From NCBI GenBank assembly GCA_965234685.1, contig OZ248539.1, positions 2,790,001 to 2,854,000 of the forward strand: a DNA stretch of 64,000 bases. The letters run 5' to 3'. The position numbers were made by a program, and so were the translations under genes. The stretch comes from Fimbriimonas planktonicus. GTDB taxonomy: Bacteria; Armatimonadota; Fimbriimonadia; Fimbriimonadales; Fimbriimonadaceae. Of the stretch, positions 1 to 8,239 are shown one piece after another; the stretch's first letter is position 1; each line of letters opens with the position of its first letter. The notes under the pieces were generated by a model, which searched no databases, was not told where the DNA came from, and was given only the letters and a program-made list of their open reading frames with translations.

Positions 1-334
1 TCTTGGTTAGAACCTTGGCAAGATTTTCGGTCTCTGACTTTCGGGGAAAGAAGATCACCAGAAACGGTCGGCTTGTTTCCAAGCCCGTTGTGTAAGAAGT
101 CTTGTCTAGGCCGCCAATCTCGCTGGTCGACTTCATGCTGACGCGGATTGGAGTGCTGCCCGTCCGCAGCAACATCCCATCAAACGGGTTGGTGACCGGT
201 TCTGCCCGGAACCGCTTTGCCAACTCATCCCAGAGCTGAGTCAAGCGACGACGGTAGGAATGATAAGCGTAGATTCCGAGTCCTCCTAAAAGGAGAACGA
301 TAATGGGCCCGATTAGTTTGTCGAAACTATTCAT
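1..334 (-). CDS. Partial hypothetical protein with N-terminal membrane segment
   Basis: This reading frame is open to the window edge, so only its first 111 codons are visible. It starts at an ATG at 334, four bases after an AGGA-type ribosome binding site. Residues 7-24 (IGPIIVLLLGGLGIYAY) form one membrane segment, followed by a basic stretch YRRR and then a soluble part with the words AKRFRAEP and PRKSETENLAKVL. This looks like a single-pass anchored protein with a cytoplasmic or periplasmic domain of unknown role. I do not recognise the family. It is divergent from the dehydrogenase gene at 407, with 72 bases between the two starts. Confidence 0.6.
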   Translation of the reverse strand, partial: MNSFDKLIGPIIVLLLGGLGIYAYHSYRRRLTQLWDELAKRFRAEPVTNPFDGMLLRTGSTPIRVSMKSTSEIGGLDKTSYTTGLETSRPFLVIFFPRKSETENLAKVLTK

Positions 335-406
335 TCATCCTGCTCGATCGCTTTGTCCGCAATCTTCACCGATCTGGAGTCTATATCGTGATGGATAATC
401 GAAAAC

Positions 407-1390
407 GTGCAAAAGTCCCGTGCCCTACTGTTCACCGCCGTCGATGTCGTTGAGCTTGCCGAAGTTCAGATTCCTCATCCTGAAGTAGGCGAAGTGCTTG
501 TTCGGACCGATTTCACCTGCATTAGCCCCGGGACCGAGCTTCGATGCTTCGCGGGCCTGCAGCCCGGGCTTGATGGCTGGGGCTACATTCCCGGCTACGC
601 AGCGGTTAGCACCATCGTAGAGGCGTCGGAAAGTGCCATTGCCAAGGGTTGTGTTCCGGACACCAAGGTCATCGGTGGCGGAACCCTGCGCGCTTCGGTA
701 CCAAGGTCTTGGGGCGGGCATACCGAATATGCGGTCCTATCTGCGGATAGCTGCATTCCGCTTCAGGATGGCGACGACCTCGTGGCGGCCAGTGCGGCTC
801 GATTGGCAGGAATTGCCTACCGTGGAGTTCGGTACGCCCAGGTTCTGCCGAATGAGAGGGTTGCCGTTCTCGGCCTCGGCGCCGTTGGTCAATGTTCGGC
901 CCGACTTTTTCATGCCACCGGTGCAACCGTGGTGGCGATCGACCCGGTGGAGCAGCGAAGAGCCCACGCCGCGGCCGAAGGCATTGAAACCGTTGACCCC
1001 GAGATGGCCGGAAAGGAACTTATCAACTCGTTCGATGTAGTGGTAGACGCAACCGGCAGCGAGCGCGCAACCGCGCTCACCATTGCACTGGCCAAGGGGC
1101 ATCCTTGGGACCGCGCCGAAACCAACCCAGCTCGCATTATCGTTCAAGGTAGCTATCCTGGCCTGGTGAGCTTCCCGTATCAGGCAACGTTTGAGAAGGA
1201 GCTATCTGTTCGGTTTCCGCGAAACGTCGTCCGGCAGGACATGGAGGCTGTTATGGATCTTCACCGCCGGGGTCGGATCAATTTGCGTTCGATCGTGTCA
1301 GATGTCCTCTCCCCATCCGATGCCCAGAGTGCATACGATCGGCTCAAAACACGTCCGGGTGAGATCACGTTCGCGTTCGATTGGCGCTAG
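407..1390 (+). CDS. Zinc-independent MDR-family alcohol dehydrogenase-like oxidoreductase
   Basis: The 327-residue protein has the two-domain layout of medium-chain dehydrogenases. The GroES-like N-terminal half carries the phrase CISPGTEL, and the Rossmann half has the GLGAVG dinucleotide-binding loop near residues 155-160, followed by an acidic residue (AIDP) that suggests NAD. The usual catalytic zinc motif GHE is replaced by PGY, and the four structural cysteines are absent, so it is probably a zinc-free member. The substrate is unknown. The start is a GTG without a Shine-Dalgarno site; an ATAATC-like hexamer lies at 395-400, six bases before it. The frame has a stop at 389, so this is the first usable start. 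Confidence 0.75.
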   Translation: MQKSRALLFTAVDVVELAEVQIPHPEVGEVLVRTDFTCISPGTELRCFAGLQPGLDGWGYIPGYAAVSTIVEASESAIAKGCVPDTKVIGGGTLRASVPRSWGGHTEYAVLSADSCIPLQDGDDLVAASAARLAGIAYRGVRYAQVLPNERVAVLGLGAVGQCSARLFHATGATVVAIDPVEQRRAHAAAEGIETVDPEMAGKELINSFDVVVDATGSERATALTIALAKGHPWDRAETNPARIIVQGSYPGLVSFPYQATFEKELSVRFPRNVVRQDMEAVMDLHRRGRINLRSIVSDVLSPSDAQSAYDRLKTRPGEITFAFDWR

Positions 1391-1490
1391 ATTTACTGTC
1401 CCGCAAACGCGTGACGCTAAAAATCGTGTCACTCTCACCTTGTCTGAATGCAGGAATATTAGGTTTGTATTCCCGAAGAGGAGAATTTTC

Positions 1491-2123
1491 ATGCAATTTC
1501 GACATCTAGGATCACTTTTTATCGCTACGCTTGGATTGGCTGGCGCAGCCAACGCTGACCTGATTTCAATCAGCGGCATGACCCCTGGCAAGTTCAGCAC
1601 GGTCACCATCAACTTCAACGGGAACAACTCGACGGTTTACGCTGGACCACAGCTTTCCACGTTTGCTGGCGACACGTTCGACGCCTACTGCGTCGACCTC
1701 GAGCACTTCAACTACCTTCCAGCAAGCTACAACGTTGATGCAGTCAGCGCCGCAGGCAACCTCTCGAACGGTGCCCGAGTTTCTAAGCTGTACAACAAGT
1801 ACAGCGGATCGGTAACCGGAGACGCTGCCGCTGCTCTCCAGATCGCAATCTGGGACGTGATCTACGACAACGGCGACGGCCTCTCGACCGGCATGTTCAA
1901 GTCTTCGCTTTCCGGCGCTAAGCTCACCGCTTTCAACGGCTACCTGAGCGATGCTCTCACCGGCATTACCGGCGACGCTACCTTCTTCAAGCCAAACCCA
2001 TACAACGGCAACAAGAACCAGGGCCTCATCGGACCAGGCAAGTACAACCCAGTACCAGAGCCAGCTTCCTTCCTCGCATTCGCGCTGGTTGCTCCAGCTC
2101 TGATGCGAAAGCGCAAGAAGTAA
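1491..2123 (+). CDS. PEP-CTERM sorting domain protein
   Basis: This is a 210-residue exported protein. A signal peptide (LFIATLGLAGAANA, residues 9-22) leads into a small secreted domain containing one cysteine (AYCVDLEHF). The C-terminus has the PEP-CTERM signal: VPEPAS, a hydrophobic stretch, then the basic tail MRKRKK. Such tails are recognised by an exosortase and are common in biofilm-forming diderm bacteria; no exosortase is in this window. The frame is open much further upstream, but the ATG at 1491 is chosen because GAGGAG lies eight bases before it and the signal peptide starts there. A strong terminator follows directly. The middle domain resembles other PEP-CTERM proteins with thioester-like CVD motifs, but I cannot name a function. 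Confidence 0.85.
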   Translation: MQFRHLGSLFIATLGLAGAANADLISISGMTPGKFSTVTINFNGNNSTVYAGPQLSTFAGDTFDAYCVDLEHFNYLPASYNVDAVSAAGNLSNGARVSKLYNKYSGSVTGDAAAALQIAIWDVIYDNGDGLSTGMFKSSLSGAKLTAFNGYLSDALTGITGDATFFKPNPYNGNKNQGLIGPGKYNPVPEPASFLAFALVAPALMRKRKK

Positions 2124-2136
2124 GAACCAAAGTTAA

Positions 2137-2171
2137 GCGGCCCTTCGAGTTTCTCGAAGGGCCGCTCTTTT
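2137..2171 (+). terminator. Rho-independent terminator after PEP-CTERM gene
   Basis: A perfect 13-base-pair stem (GCGGCCCTTCGAG and its complement) with a three-base loop is followed by TCTTTT. It lies 13 bases after the PEP-CTERM stop and just before the convergent map gene. Confidence 0.92.
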
Positions 2172-2174
2172 GCG

Positions 2175-2978
2175 TCAGCTTGCTGGGAGTAGAGTCAGCA
2201 CTCGCGGACCGTCTTCGGTCACGCCGACGGTGTGCTCAAAGTGCGCTCCTAAGCTCCCGTCCTTTGTCACCACCGCCCAGGGGTCATCCTTTCGGTGCTT
2301 CATATCCCCGCGACCTGCGGTGACCATCGGCTCCACGCAGAAAGTCATCCCAACTTCGAGTCGGATTCCGGACTTAGGTCGGCCCGTATTGAGCACGTCA
2401 AGTCCAGGCTCGTGCACTGCCGTGCCGACGCCATGACCGACCATGTTTTTCAGGATGGAGAATCCGTTCTTTTCGACGTGGCGTTGAATGGCATGGCCTA
2501 TATCACCCATCGTATTTCCGGCGCGGCTCTGCTCAATTCCGTGCCACATCGATTCTTCGGTGATCCGCATTAGCTTGAGGGCTCGATTCGAGACTTCACC
2601 CACGCCGACCGTAATGGCCGTATCCGCGTGCCAACCATCGATGTTCGCGACAAGATCGATCCCGAGGACATCGCCCTCGCGCAAGAGCTTCTTTCGAGGC
2701 GTGCCGTGAATCACTTCGTCATTGACGCTGAGGCACGTACCGAACTGATAGGCAGTAAGAGAAAAGCCCGGATGGTAGTTCAGAAGGCTCGGCTTCGCAC
2801 CGTGCGCCGCAAGGACTTCCAGGGCCAAGGCTTCCAGGTCCAACAAAGAAACGCCGGGCTTTGCGGCGTCACTCAACGCCTTAAGAGCTAGTGCAGCTAC
2901 CTTCCCTGCTTCAGCCATTGCATCCATTTCTCCAGGCGTTTTCAGCCGGATTGGGGGTCTAGGGCGGGAAGATAACAT
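2175..2978 (-). CDS. map: Methionine aminopeptidase, type I
   Basis: This enzyme removes the initiator methionine from new proteins in the cytoplasm. The 267-residue protein has the full pita-bread metallopeptidase signature. A histidine lies in LNYHPGF, and the two metal-binding aspartates lie in GIDLVANIDGWHADTA. Further on come the histidine in GHGVGTAVHEPG, the glutamate in FCVEPM and the last glutamate in FEHTVGV. The frame extends 16 codons further upstream, but the ATG at 2978 sits four bases after the stop of the upstream gene and gives a normal N-terminus (MLSSRPRPP). It is the third gene of a ribBA, BamE-like, map operon on the minus strand. Confidence 0.95.
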   Translation of the reverse strand: MLSSRPRPPIRLKTPGEMDAMAEAGKVAALALKALSDAAKPGVSLLDLEALALEVLAAHGAKPSLLNYHPGFSLTAYQFGTCLSVNDEVIHGTPRKKLLREGDVLGIDLVANIDGWHADTAITVGVGEVSNRALKLMRITEESMWHGIEQSRAGNTMGDIGHAIQRHVEKNGFSILKNMVGHGVGTAVHEPGLDVLNTGRPKSGIRLEVGMTFCVEPMVTAGRGDMKHRKDDPWAVVTKDGSLGAHFEHTVGVTEDGPRVLTLLPAS

Positions 2979-2982
2979 CGAA

Positions 2983-3369
2983 TTATGGTGACACGTTTGG
3001 CGTTGGCGGAGGCGTTCTAGATTCAAAACTGACGCCGGTCACCTTGCCCGTCGAGTCGAAATCAACGTAGGCATCCTCTTCGGCAAACGTTTTTGTTTCT
3101 CCACTCCAAGCGGAGCGTTCATATCGGAAGTAGTACGTTCCGTCCGCCTTTTCGACCGTGGCTTTCGGATTGCCGATGCTCTTCAGAACGTCTTCTGCGG
3201 TTTTGCCAGGTGTGATGACGCCAGCTTTTAGCTTTTGGATGGCACTTGGAGCGGGCCCGGGGCCGATGATGGCTTGCAAACCAAACCAGGCGATCGCGAG
3301 AAACAAGGCCGGGCCTCCGATGAAGAAGGCCCAATCGATTGGCTCAAGTTTCCGCTTAGATGATTTCAT
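2983..3369 (-). CDS. Small membrane-anchored protein with BamE/SmpA-like domain
   Basis: The 128-residue product has one N-terminal membrane segment (residues 13-35) and a small soluble domain. Its pattern is LKAG.ITPGKTAEDVLKSIGNPKAT, then Y.FRYERS and AYVDFDSTGKVTGVSF. A helix ending in a G-x-P turn followed by beta-strands is typical of the BamE/SmpA/OmlA fold, but there is no lipobox, so a role in outer-membrane assembly is only a guess. The ATG overlaps the TGA of ribBA (ATGA), and map follows after four bases, so the three genes are probably cotranscribed. Confidence 0.7.
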   Translation of the reverse strand: MKSSKRKLEPIDWAFFIGGPALFLAIAWFGLQAIIGPGPAPSAIQKLKAGVITPGKTAEDVLKSIGNPKATVEKADGTYYFRYERSAWSGETKTFAEEDAYVDFDSTGKVTGVSFESRTPPPTPNVSP

Positions 3370-4568
3370 TCCGGCAACATATGCGCCATTTTTGCCCGCT
3401 TGGTTTCCATGTACTTTTCGCGAGCTGGATTTGTCGGTGCGATGATGGGCACGTGCTCAACGATCTCAAGTCCGTAACCCTGGAGTCCGGCAACCTTCTT
3501 TGGGTTGTTCGTCATGAGCCGAATCTTCTGGGCTCCAAGTTCGGCCAAAACCTGGGCGCCGAGGCCGTAATCTCGAAGGTCTGCCTTAAAGCCAAGGGCA
3601 ATGTTTGCCTCCACCGTATCCAGACCTTGATCCTGAAGTTCGTATGCCTTCAACTTGTTCACAAGACCGATTCCCCGGCCTTCTTGGGCGATATAAAGAA
3701 CGATGCCCAAGCCCTCAGCTTCGATCATGCGTAGGGCCATTTCAAGCTGGTCTCCGCAGTCGCAGCGGAAAGATCCCAACAAGTCCCCGGTGAGGCAACT
3801 GGAGTGCGTGCGCACGAGGATCGGCTGCTCGGCGGACGGATTCCCTTTGACGATCGCAACGTACGGTGCAGCCTCGACTTCTGCCTCAAAGACAAACAAG
3901 CGGAAATGACCGAACTTGGTTGGGAAATCAATCGGGCCGGCAGCCAGCTTCACCAGCTTTTCGGTTCGGCGACGGTAGGCGATGAGATCGGCAATCGTGA
4001 TGAGCTTGAGGTTGTGATGCTCGGAGAAGGTCTCGAGGTCGTCGAGCCGCATCATCGTGCCGTCTTCGTTTAGAATCTCGCAGCCAACGCCAACCGGCTG
4101 GAGCCCGGCGAGGGTGCAGAGGTCAACAATGGCCTCGGTGTGACCGGCACGAACCAGAACCCCACCTTCTTCGGCTCGAAGCGGAATGATGTGCCCGGGA
4201 CGCGCTAAGTCGGACGCCGTCGCTTTCGGGTCCACAAACACTCTCACGGTCGCCGCTCGGTCGCCTGCCGAAACTCCGGTTGTCGTGCCGTGGAGGGCAT
4301 CTACTGTCTCCGCCATCGCCGTTCCATGCCGAGCGGTGTTTTGCTTGGTCATCATCGGGATCGACAGTTCCTGCAGCCGCTGCGCCGTGGTCGGAATAAA
4401 GGGAACGCCTCGGCCATAGCGGATCATGAAATTCATGTCCTCGGTCGTGCACGTCTCCGCGGCGCAGACTAGATCGCCTTCGTTCTCGCGGTCCGGATCA
4501 TCGACCACGACAATCATTTTTCCAAGCCGCAAATCGGCTAGAGCTTCATCTATTGTTGCGAACGGCAT
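3366..4568 (-). CDS. ribBA: Bifunctional DHBP synthase / GTP cyclohydrolase II
   Basis: This cytoplasmic enzyme starts riboflavin synthesis. The N-terminal half (about residues 1-200) makes 3,4-dihydroxy-2-butanone 4-phosphate, and the C-terminal half opens GTP. Visible RibB motifs are VDDPDRENEGDLVCAAE and GHIIPLRA. Visible RibA motifs are RTHSSCLTGDLLGSFRCDCG, which holds the zinc cysteines, and the catalytic stretch QEGRGIGL. The length, 400 residues, is normal. The frame runs 75 codons further upstream in unrelated sequence, so the ATG at 4568 is chosen. It has no Shine-Dalgarno site but has TAGAAT eight bases upstream. I see no FMN riboswitch. It heads the operon with the BamE-like gene and map. 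Confidence 0.95.
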   Translation of the reverse strand: MPFATIDEALADLRLGKMIVVVDDPDRENEGDLVCAAETCTTEDMNFMIRYGRGVPFIPTTAQRLQELSIPMMTKQNTARHGTAMAETVDALHGTTTGVSAGDRAATVRVFVDPKATASDLARPGHIIPLRAEEGGVLVRAGHTEAIVDLCTLAGLQPVGVGCEILNEDGTMMRLDDLETFSEHHNLKLITIADLIAYRRRTEKLVKLAAGPIDFPTKFGHFRLFVFEAEVEAAPYVAIVKGNPSAEQPILVRTHSSCLTGDLLGSFRCDCGDQLEMALRMIEAEGLGIVLYIAQEGRGIGLVNKLKAYELQDQGLDTVEANIALGFKADLRDYGLGAQVLAELGAQKIRLMTNNPKKVAGLQGYGLEIVEHVPIIAPTNPAREKYMETKRAKMAHMLPE

Positions 4569-4576
4569 ATAACGAG

Positions 4577-4582
4577 ATTCTA
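4577..4582 (-). promoter_or_regulatory. TAGAAT -10-like element before ribBA
   Basis: On the minus strand TAGAAT ends eight bases before the ribBA ATG, with no ribosome binding site between them. It belongs to the leaderless-type set described in the findings. Confidence 0.45.
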
Positions 4583-4689
4583 CGGCCCCGGGACCCAGGA
4601 CCGCCGGGACGCATGGAAACCCTAAGGCTTTTGCGTCGTCTGAAGCAATAAGCCGCAATCTTGCTGGCAAAAATACTGGAGGTAATGAA

Positions 4690-5100
4690 ATGAAGTTTGA
4701 TCTACGATTCAGCGGACTCGCCGCGATTCTCGCCGTAACGATGGTGGTTGCACCGGTTACCGCATCGGCCCAATCCTTGAGCGACCTGAGCAAGCTGGTT
4801 GACCGGCGTCAGGACAAGAAGAACGAATGGCGAAACATCGGCATCGCCTCGGGAGCTCTAGGTGTGCTCGGACTTCTCAAAAAGGACAACACGCTGTTCT
4901 TCGCTGGAGCGGCCGGAGCACTCTACTCTGCAAACCGGTATGAACAGGACCGAAAGAGCCAGAGCAAGCTACAACGAACGAAAGCGGCCTACTTTAGTCG
5001 GCCGTACTTCAACCGAGACGGCTACCGGTACACCCGGCAAACGAAGTGGAAGGACGGCAAGAAGTACATGTATTTCTCCAAGTCGAAGCTGAAGCGCTAA
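4690..5100 (+). CDS. Secreted hypothetical protein
   Basis: The 136-residue protein starts at an ATG preceded by GGAGGTAATGAA, a clear ribosome binding site. A signal peptide (residues 1-28, ending ASA before QS) is followed by a charged helix (LVDRRQDKKNEW), a short hydrophobic glycine/alanine stretch (IASGALGVLGLL, FFAGAAGALYSA) and a very basic tail rich in Lys, Arg and Tyr (YTRQTKWKDGKKYMYFSKSKLKR split over the end). The small hydrophobic patch plus the basic tail suggests an envelope-associated protein. I do not recognise a family. It overlaps the convergent SRPBCC gene by four bases. Confidence 0.7.
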   Translation: MKFDLRFSGLAAILAVTMVVAPVTASAQSLSDLSKLVDRRQDKKNEWRNIGIASGALGVLGLLKKDNTLFFAGAAGALYSANRYEQDRKSQSKLQRTKAAYFSRPYFNRDGYRYTRQTKWKDGKKYMYFSKSKLKR

Positions 5101-5528
5101 CGGCGCAAAGCTTTCTTGGTTTTGTAATGCCGAAAGGCAAACAGAGCCCGAATTCCGAATCCGGCTACGAAATCTGCGAAGGTTCCGTAGCCGGTTTTAT
5201 AGTGAATCTCGTCTTCCAAGATGGAACGGTCATCCAGCGGAAGGAACCGGTGATGATGCCGGAACTCTTTGAAGGGTCCTTCTTCGGAGAAATCCGTAAA
5301 CCCGTTCGGCCCTGCTTCTTCGATCACCGCAACCCACTTTTGTCGAATCGGACCGATTCCAGACCAGGTGACGAAGCGCGCTCCCGCGTATACGCTCAGG
5401 TCGTCTCCTTCCACCTGCAGGTTCAAAAACCGGGGGGTTAGGGCGTAGAGAGCTTCAGTAGAGCTGTGAAACGCATGCAGCTCGGCCACGGTGCAATCAA
5501 GTTCGGTACTGAACACGAGGGTGGCCAT
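5097..5528 (-). CDS. SRPBCC-fold ligand-binding protein
   Basis: The 143-residue sequence follows the START/SRPBCC pattern. It opens with a first strand and helix (FSTELDCTVAELHAFHSSTEAL), continues with the central motif LTPRFLNLQV, then W.G.GPIRQKWVAVIEEAGPNGFTD, and closes with GTFADFVAGFGIRALFAFRHYKTKKAL as a long C-terminal helix. Close relatives are annotated as cell-division inhibitor-like or polyketide-cyclase-like proteins. The true ligand is unknown. There is no Shine-Dalgarno site before the ATG, but TAGAAC lies six bases upstream, which fits leaderless initiation. Confidence 0.75.
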   Translation of the reverse strand: MATLVFSTELDCTVAELHAFHSSTEALYALTPRFLNLQVEGDDLSVYAGARFVTWSGIGPIRQKWVAVIEEAGPNGFTDFSEEGPFKEFRHHHRFLPLDDRSILEDEIHYKTGYGTFADFVAGFGIRALFAFRHYKTKKALRR

Positions 5529-5534
5529 GTGTAG

Positions 5535-5540
5535 GTTCTA
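5535..5540 (-). promoter_or_regulatory. TAGAAC -10-like element before SRPBCC gene
   Basis: On the minus strand TAGAAC ends six bases before the ATG at 5528. Spacing and sequence match the other likely leaderless starts in the window. Confidence 0.4.
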
Positions 5541-5620
5541 CGGCATATTCCGTGGAACCGGTGCCAGTGGTACCCTTTCCAAACAGTTACGTCCCGACAA
5601 CAACGTGGTTGAAGGAAATA

Positions 5621-6775
5621 ATGAAACAAACTTACGCCATTCTTGGATCTGGCATGCAGGGCACCTGCGCGGCCTACGACCTCTCGAAGTTTGCCCCCGA
5701 CGCAACCATCAAGCTCGGCGACTTATCGTACGATCAAGCCAAGAAAGCGGCCGATCGCGTCAACGGCCTCCTCGGTACGGAGCGTTGTCATCCATTTCAG
5801 GTCAACGCAAAATCGCCTTTGGAGCTCGCTCGGTTCCTGGAAGACGCTGGCACGCTCTTGAGCTGCGTTCCCTACTACATGCACCCGGCGATTGCCCGAG
5901 CGGCGATCTCTTCGAAGACCAACATGTGCGACCTTGGCGGCAACACTGAGGTTACGCAAGAAACCCTAGGACTGGACGCTTTAGCGAAGGAAGCCGGAGT
6001 TGCCCTGGTGCCCGATTGCGGCCTTGCGCCCGGTCTTGTGAACAGCCTTGGGCTTTTCCTGATGGAATCGATGTCTCATCCAGAATCGATCCGTCTTTAC
6101 TGCGGCGTTTTACCGCAACATCCGGTCCCTCCCTTCAACTACAAACTCACCTTCAACGTTGAGGGTCTTGTGACCGAATACGATTACCAGGCCCTTGTAT
6201 TGCGAAATGGCGAAATCACGGAAGTAGACACGCTTTCTGAACTTGAGACGTTGGAAGTCGCACCGCTCGGGACGTTGGAAGCGTTCACGACCTCCGGCGG
6301 AACCAGCACCGCGCCGTACACCTTCCAAGGTCGGCTCCAGAACTACGAGTACAAGACCTTCCGCTTCCCCGGCCACTGCGAGCGGATGCGGATATTTAAG
6401 GACTTCGGCCTTTGGCGCGAAGATGAGATAGAAATCCGCGGCATGAAGGTTAGGCCAAAGGACGTCTTCTGCCGCGTGTTCGGCGAGGCGCTTGGGCAGA
6501 TCCAAGACGCCGACCAATGCGTCATCCGCGCCATCGGCGAAGGCTCCAACGATGGGGAAAAAGTGCGGACAGTCGTGGATATCTTCGACAAAGAAGACCC
6601 TTCGACCGGCTTTACGAGCATGGAACGCCTAACCGGCTTCAGCCTCAGCATCGTCGCCCAAGCCGTCGCCGCTGGCGTCGTTCCGACCGGTGTTAATCGT
6701 TACGAGACGGCGATGACGGGGACAGCGTTTGTGGAAGAACTAAGGCGGCGCGGCGTTTCGGTTTTGGTGAGCTGA
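5621..6775 (+). CDS. Saccharopine / lysine dehydrogenase-family oxidoreductase
   Basis: This 384-residue cytoplasmic enzyme has an N-terminal NAD(P)-binding Rossmann domain (AILGSGMQGTCAAYDLSK, residues 4-21) and the saccharopine-dehydrogenase C-terminal domain. The phrases CGVLPQHPVPPFNYK, EAFTTSGGTST and YKTFRFPGH match the L-lysine 6-dehydrogenase branch, so it may act on lysine or a related diamino or amino acid. The substrate is an inference from these phrases. The ATG at 5621 is chosen because GAAGGAAATA lies just before it and the Rossmann strand begins at once. It is convergent with purA, with nine bases between the stops. Confidence 0.85.
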   Translation: MKQTYAILGSGMQGTCAAYDLSKFAPDATIKLGDLSYDQAKKAADRVNGLLGTERCHPFQVNAKSPLELARFLEDAGTLLSCVPYYMHPAIARAAISSKTNMCDLGGNTEVTQETLGLDALAKEAGVALVPDCGLAPGLVNSLGLFLMESMSHPESIRLYCGVLPQHPVPPFNYKLTFNVEGLVTEYDYQALVLRNGEITEVDTLSELETLEVAPLGTLEAFTTSGGTSTAPYTFQGRLQNYEYKTFRFPGHCERMRIFKDFGLWREDEIEIRGMKVRPKDVFCRVFGEALGQIQDADQCVIRAIGEGSNDGEKVRTVVDIFDKEDPSTGFTSMERLTGFSLSIVAQAVAAGVVPTGVNRYETAMTGTAFVEELRRRGVSVLVS

Positions 6776-6784
6776 GGCACTCAC

Positions 6785-8074
6785 TCACGCCCAGATCAGG
6801 TCTGGGCGGGTGATGATGGTTTCTTCTCGGTCGGGGCCGATGCTTACGATGGCGATGGGGGTTTGGGTTTGGGCTTCGATGAAGTCGAGGTACTTGCGGA
6901 CGGGCGTCGGGAGGTCTTCGAGCTTTCGGGCGCCGCGGAGGTCGTCGTTCCAGCCCTCGAGTTCCACCAATTCCGCTTCTACCCGCGCGAGGTCGGCGGG
7001 GTTGGTTGGGAGGGTCGGGATGATTTCGCCATCGAGGCGGTAGCCGGTGGCTACTTGGAGGGGGCCGATGCCGCTGAGGATGTCGACGCGGGTGACGGCT
7101 AGGCCGCTGATGCTGTTGAGGCGGCAGGAATGGCGGAGTGCGACCAGATCAAGCCAGCCGCAGCGTCGACCGCGGCCGGTGACGGTTCCGTACTCCTGTC
7201 CCTGGTCTCGAATCTGCTGGCCGATGGCGTCATCGAGTTCGGTGACGAACGGTCCGCTGCCGACACGGGTGGTGTATGCCTTGCAGACGCCAAGTACGTT
7301 TTGGATGGCGCGGGGGCCGATTCCGGTGCCAAGGCAAGCGCCGCCAGCTACCGGGTGGGAGGAAGTGACGTAGGGGTAAGTGCCGCTGTCTAGGTCGAGG
7401 AAGGTGCCTTGGGCGCCCTCGAAGAGGACGCGCTCATTCCGTGACACGGCGTTTTGAACGAGGACCTCCGTGTCGCGGACGAACGGTCGCAGACGATCGG
7501 CGTACTTGCTGTACTCCTCGTACAGACCGTCGAAGGCGATCGGTGCGGAGCCGAACATTTCTAGCAGGCGATTCTTGTAGGCGAGGACTTCTTGGAGCCG
7601 CTGCTTGAAGCGGGTGGGGTCGACGAACTCGCCCATGCGGATACCGAATCGGGCAACTTTATCTTGGTATGCCGGTCCAATTCCGCGGCTGGTCGTGCCA
7701 ATCCGGTTCTCGCCTCGAGCATCTTCTTCTAGCGCGTCTAGCATTCGGTGGTACGGAAACACGACGTGGGCGGCGGAGCTGATGATGAGCTCGCCCAGTT
7801 CGGATCGCTGTTCTCGGGTGCGGTCAAGTTCTTCGAGGAGACCCTGCGGGCAGACGACCATTCCGCTACCGAGAACGGCGACGGTTCCGGGGTGCAGGAT
7901 TCCGGCCGGGATCAGTTGGAACTTGAAGGTCTGGCCGCCGGTGATGACGGTGTGTCCGGCATTGTTGCCACCGGCATAGCGCACAACCATTTGGGCTTCG
8001 TGCCCGAGCACATCAACGAGTTTTCCTTTAGCTTCATCGCCCCACTGGGCGCCGACGATTACGAGAGTTGGCAT
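6785..8074 (-). CDS. purA: Adenylosuccinate synthase
   Basis: This enzyme joins IMP and aspartate with GTP in the first committed step to AMP. The 429-residue protein has the expected motifs: VGAQWGDEAKGK at residues 6-17, GGNNAGHTV, the switch region GTTSRGIGPAYQDKVARFGIR, and GTVTGRGRRCGWLD. The start ATG follows AAAGGAGAAACGA, and the longer frame is not needed. The last 14 codons encode EETIITRPDLIWA, and the last part can fold as a CGCCCAGA hairpin at 6788-6808. A near-identical copy of this 3' end lies after ruvB (62314-62355). No other purine genes are adjacent. Confidence 0.97.
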   Translation of the reverse strand: MPTLVIVGAQWGDEAKGKLVDVLGHEAQMVVRYAGGNNAGHTVITGGQTFKFQLIPAGILHPGTVAVLGSGMVVCPQGLLEELDRTREQRSELGELIISSAAHVVFPYHRMLDALEEDARGENRIGTTSRGIGPAYQDKVARFGIRMGEFVDPTRFKQRLQEVLAYKNRLLEMFGSAPIAFDGLYEEYSKYADRLRPFVRDTEVLVQNAVSRNERVLFEGAQGTFLDLDSGTYPYVTSSHPVAGGACLGTGIGPRAIQNVLGVCKAYTTRVGSGPFVTELDDAIGQQIRDQGQEYGTVTGRGRRCGWLDLVALRHSCRLNSISGLAVTRVDILSGIGPLQVATGYRLDGEIIPTLPTNPADLARVEAELVELEGWNDDLRGARKLEDLPTPVRKYLDFIEAQTQTPIAIVSIGPDREETIITRPDLIWA

Positions 8075-8120
8075 TTCGTTTCTCCTTTGAACCGATTTCG
8101 TTTGCCCCTTTTGCACACGC

Positions 8121-8168
8121 AAAAAAGCCGACGTCCTCGATGTCAATGTCGAGGATCCGCCGGCTTTT
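8121..8168 (-). terminator. Rho-independent terminator after sdhA
   Basis: Read on the minus strand, AAAAGCCG pairs with CGGCTTTT in an outer stem and TCCTCGA pairs with TCGAGGA in an inner stem, with a small bulge between. The hairpin ends in a run of six T. It lies about 70 bases after the sdhA stop and 46 bases before the purA start, so it separates the two genes. Confidence 0.85.
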
Positions 8169-8239
8169 GGGCCGTTGAGCCTTATCTCAACGTGATTGAT
8201 TATAGCAGGGTTTTAGGCATCTGCCAAGGAACCAGTCGC

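Noticed and set aside
4569..4689. Possible FMN riboswitch before ribBA
   Set aside because: The region does not contain the conserved RFN-element words, and the likely promoter lies only eight bases before the ATG.
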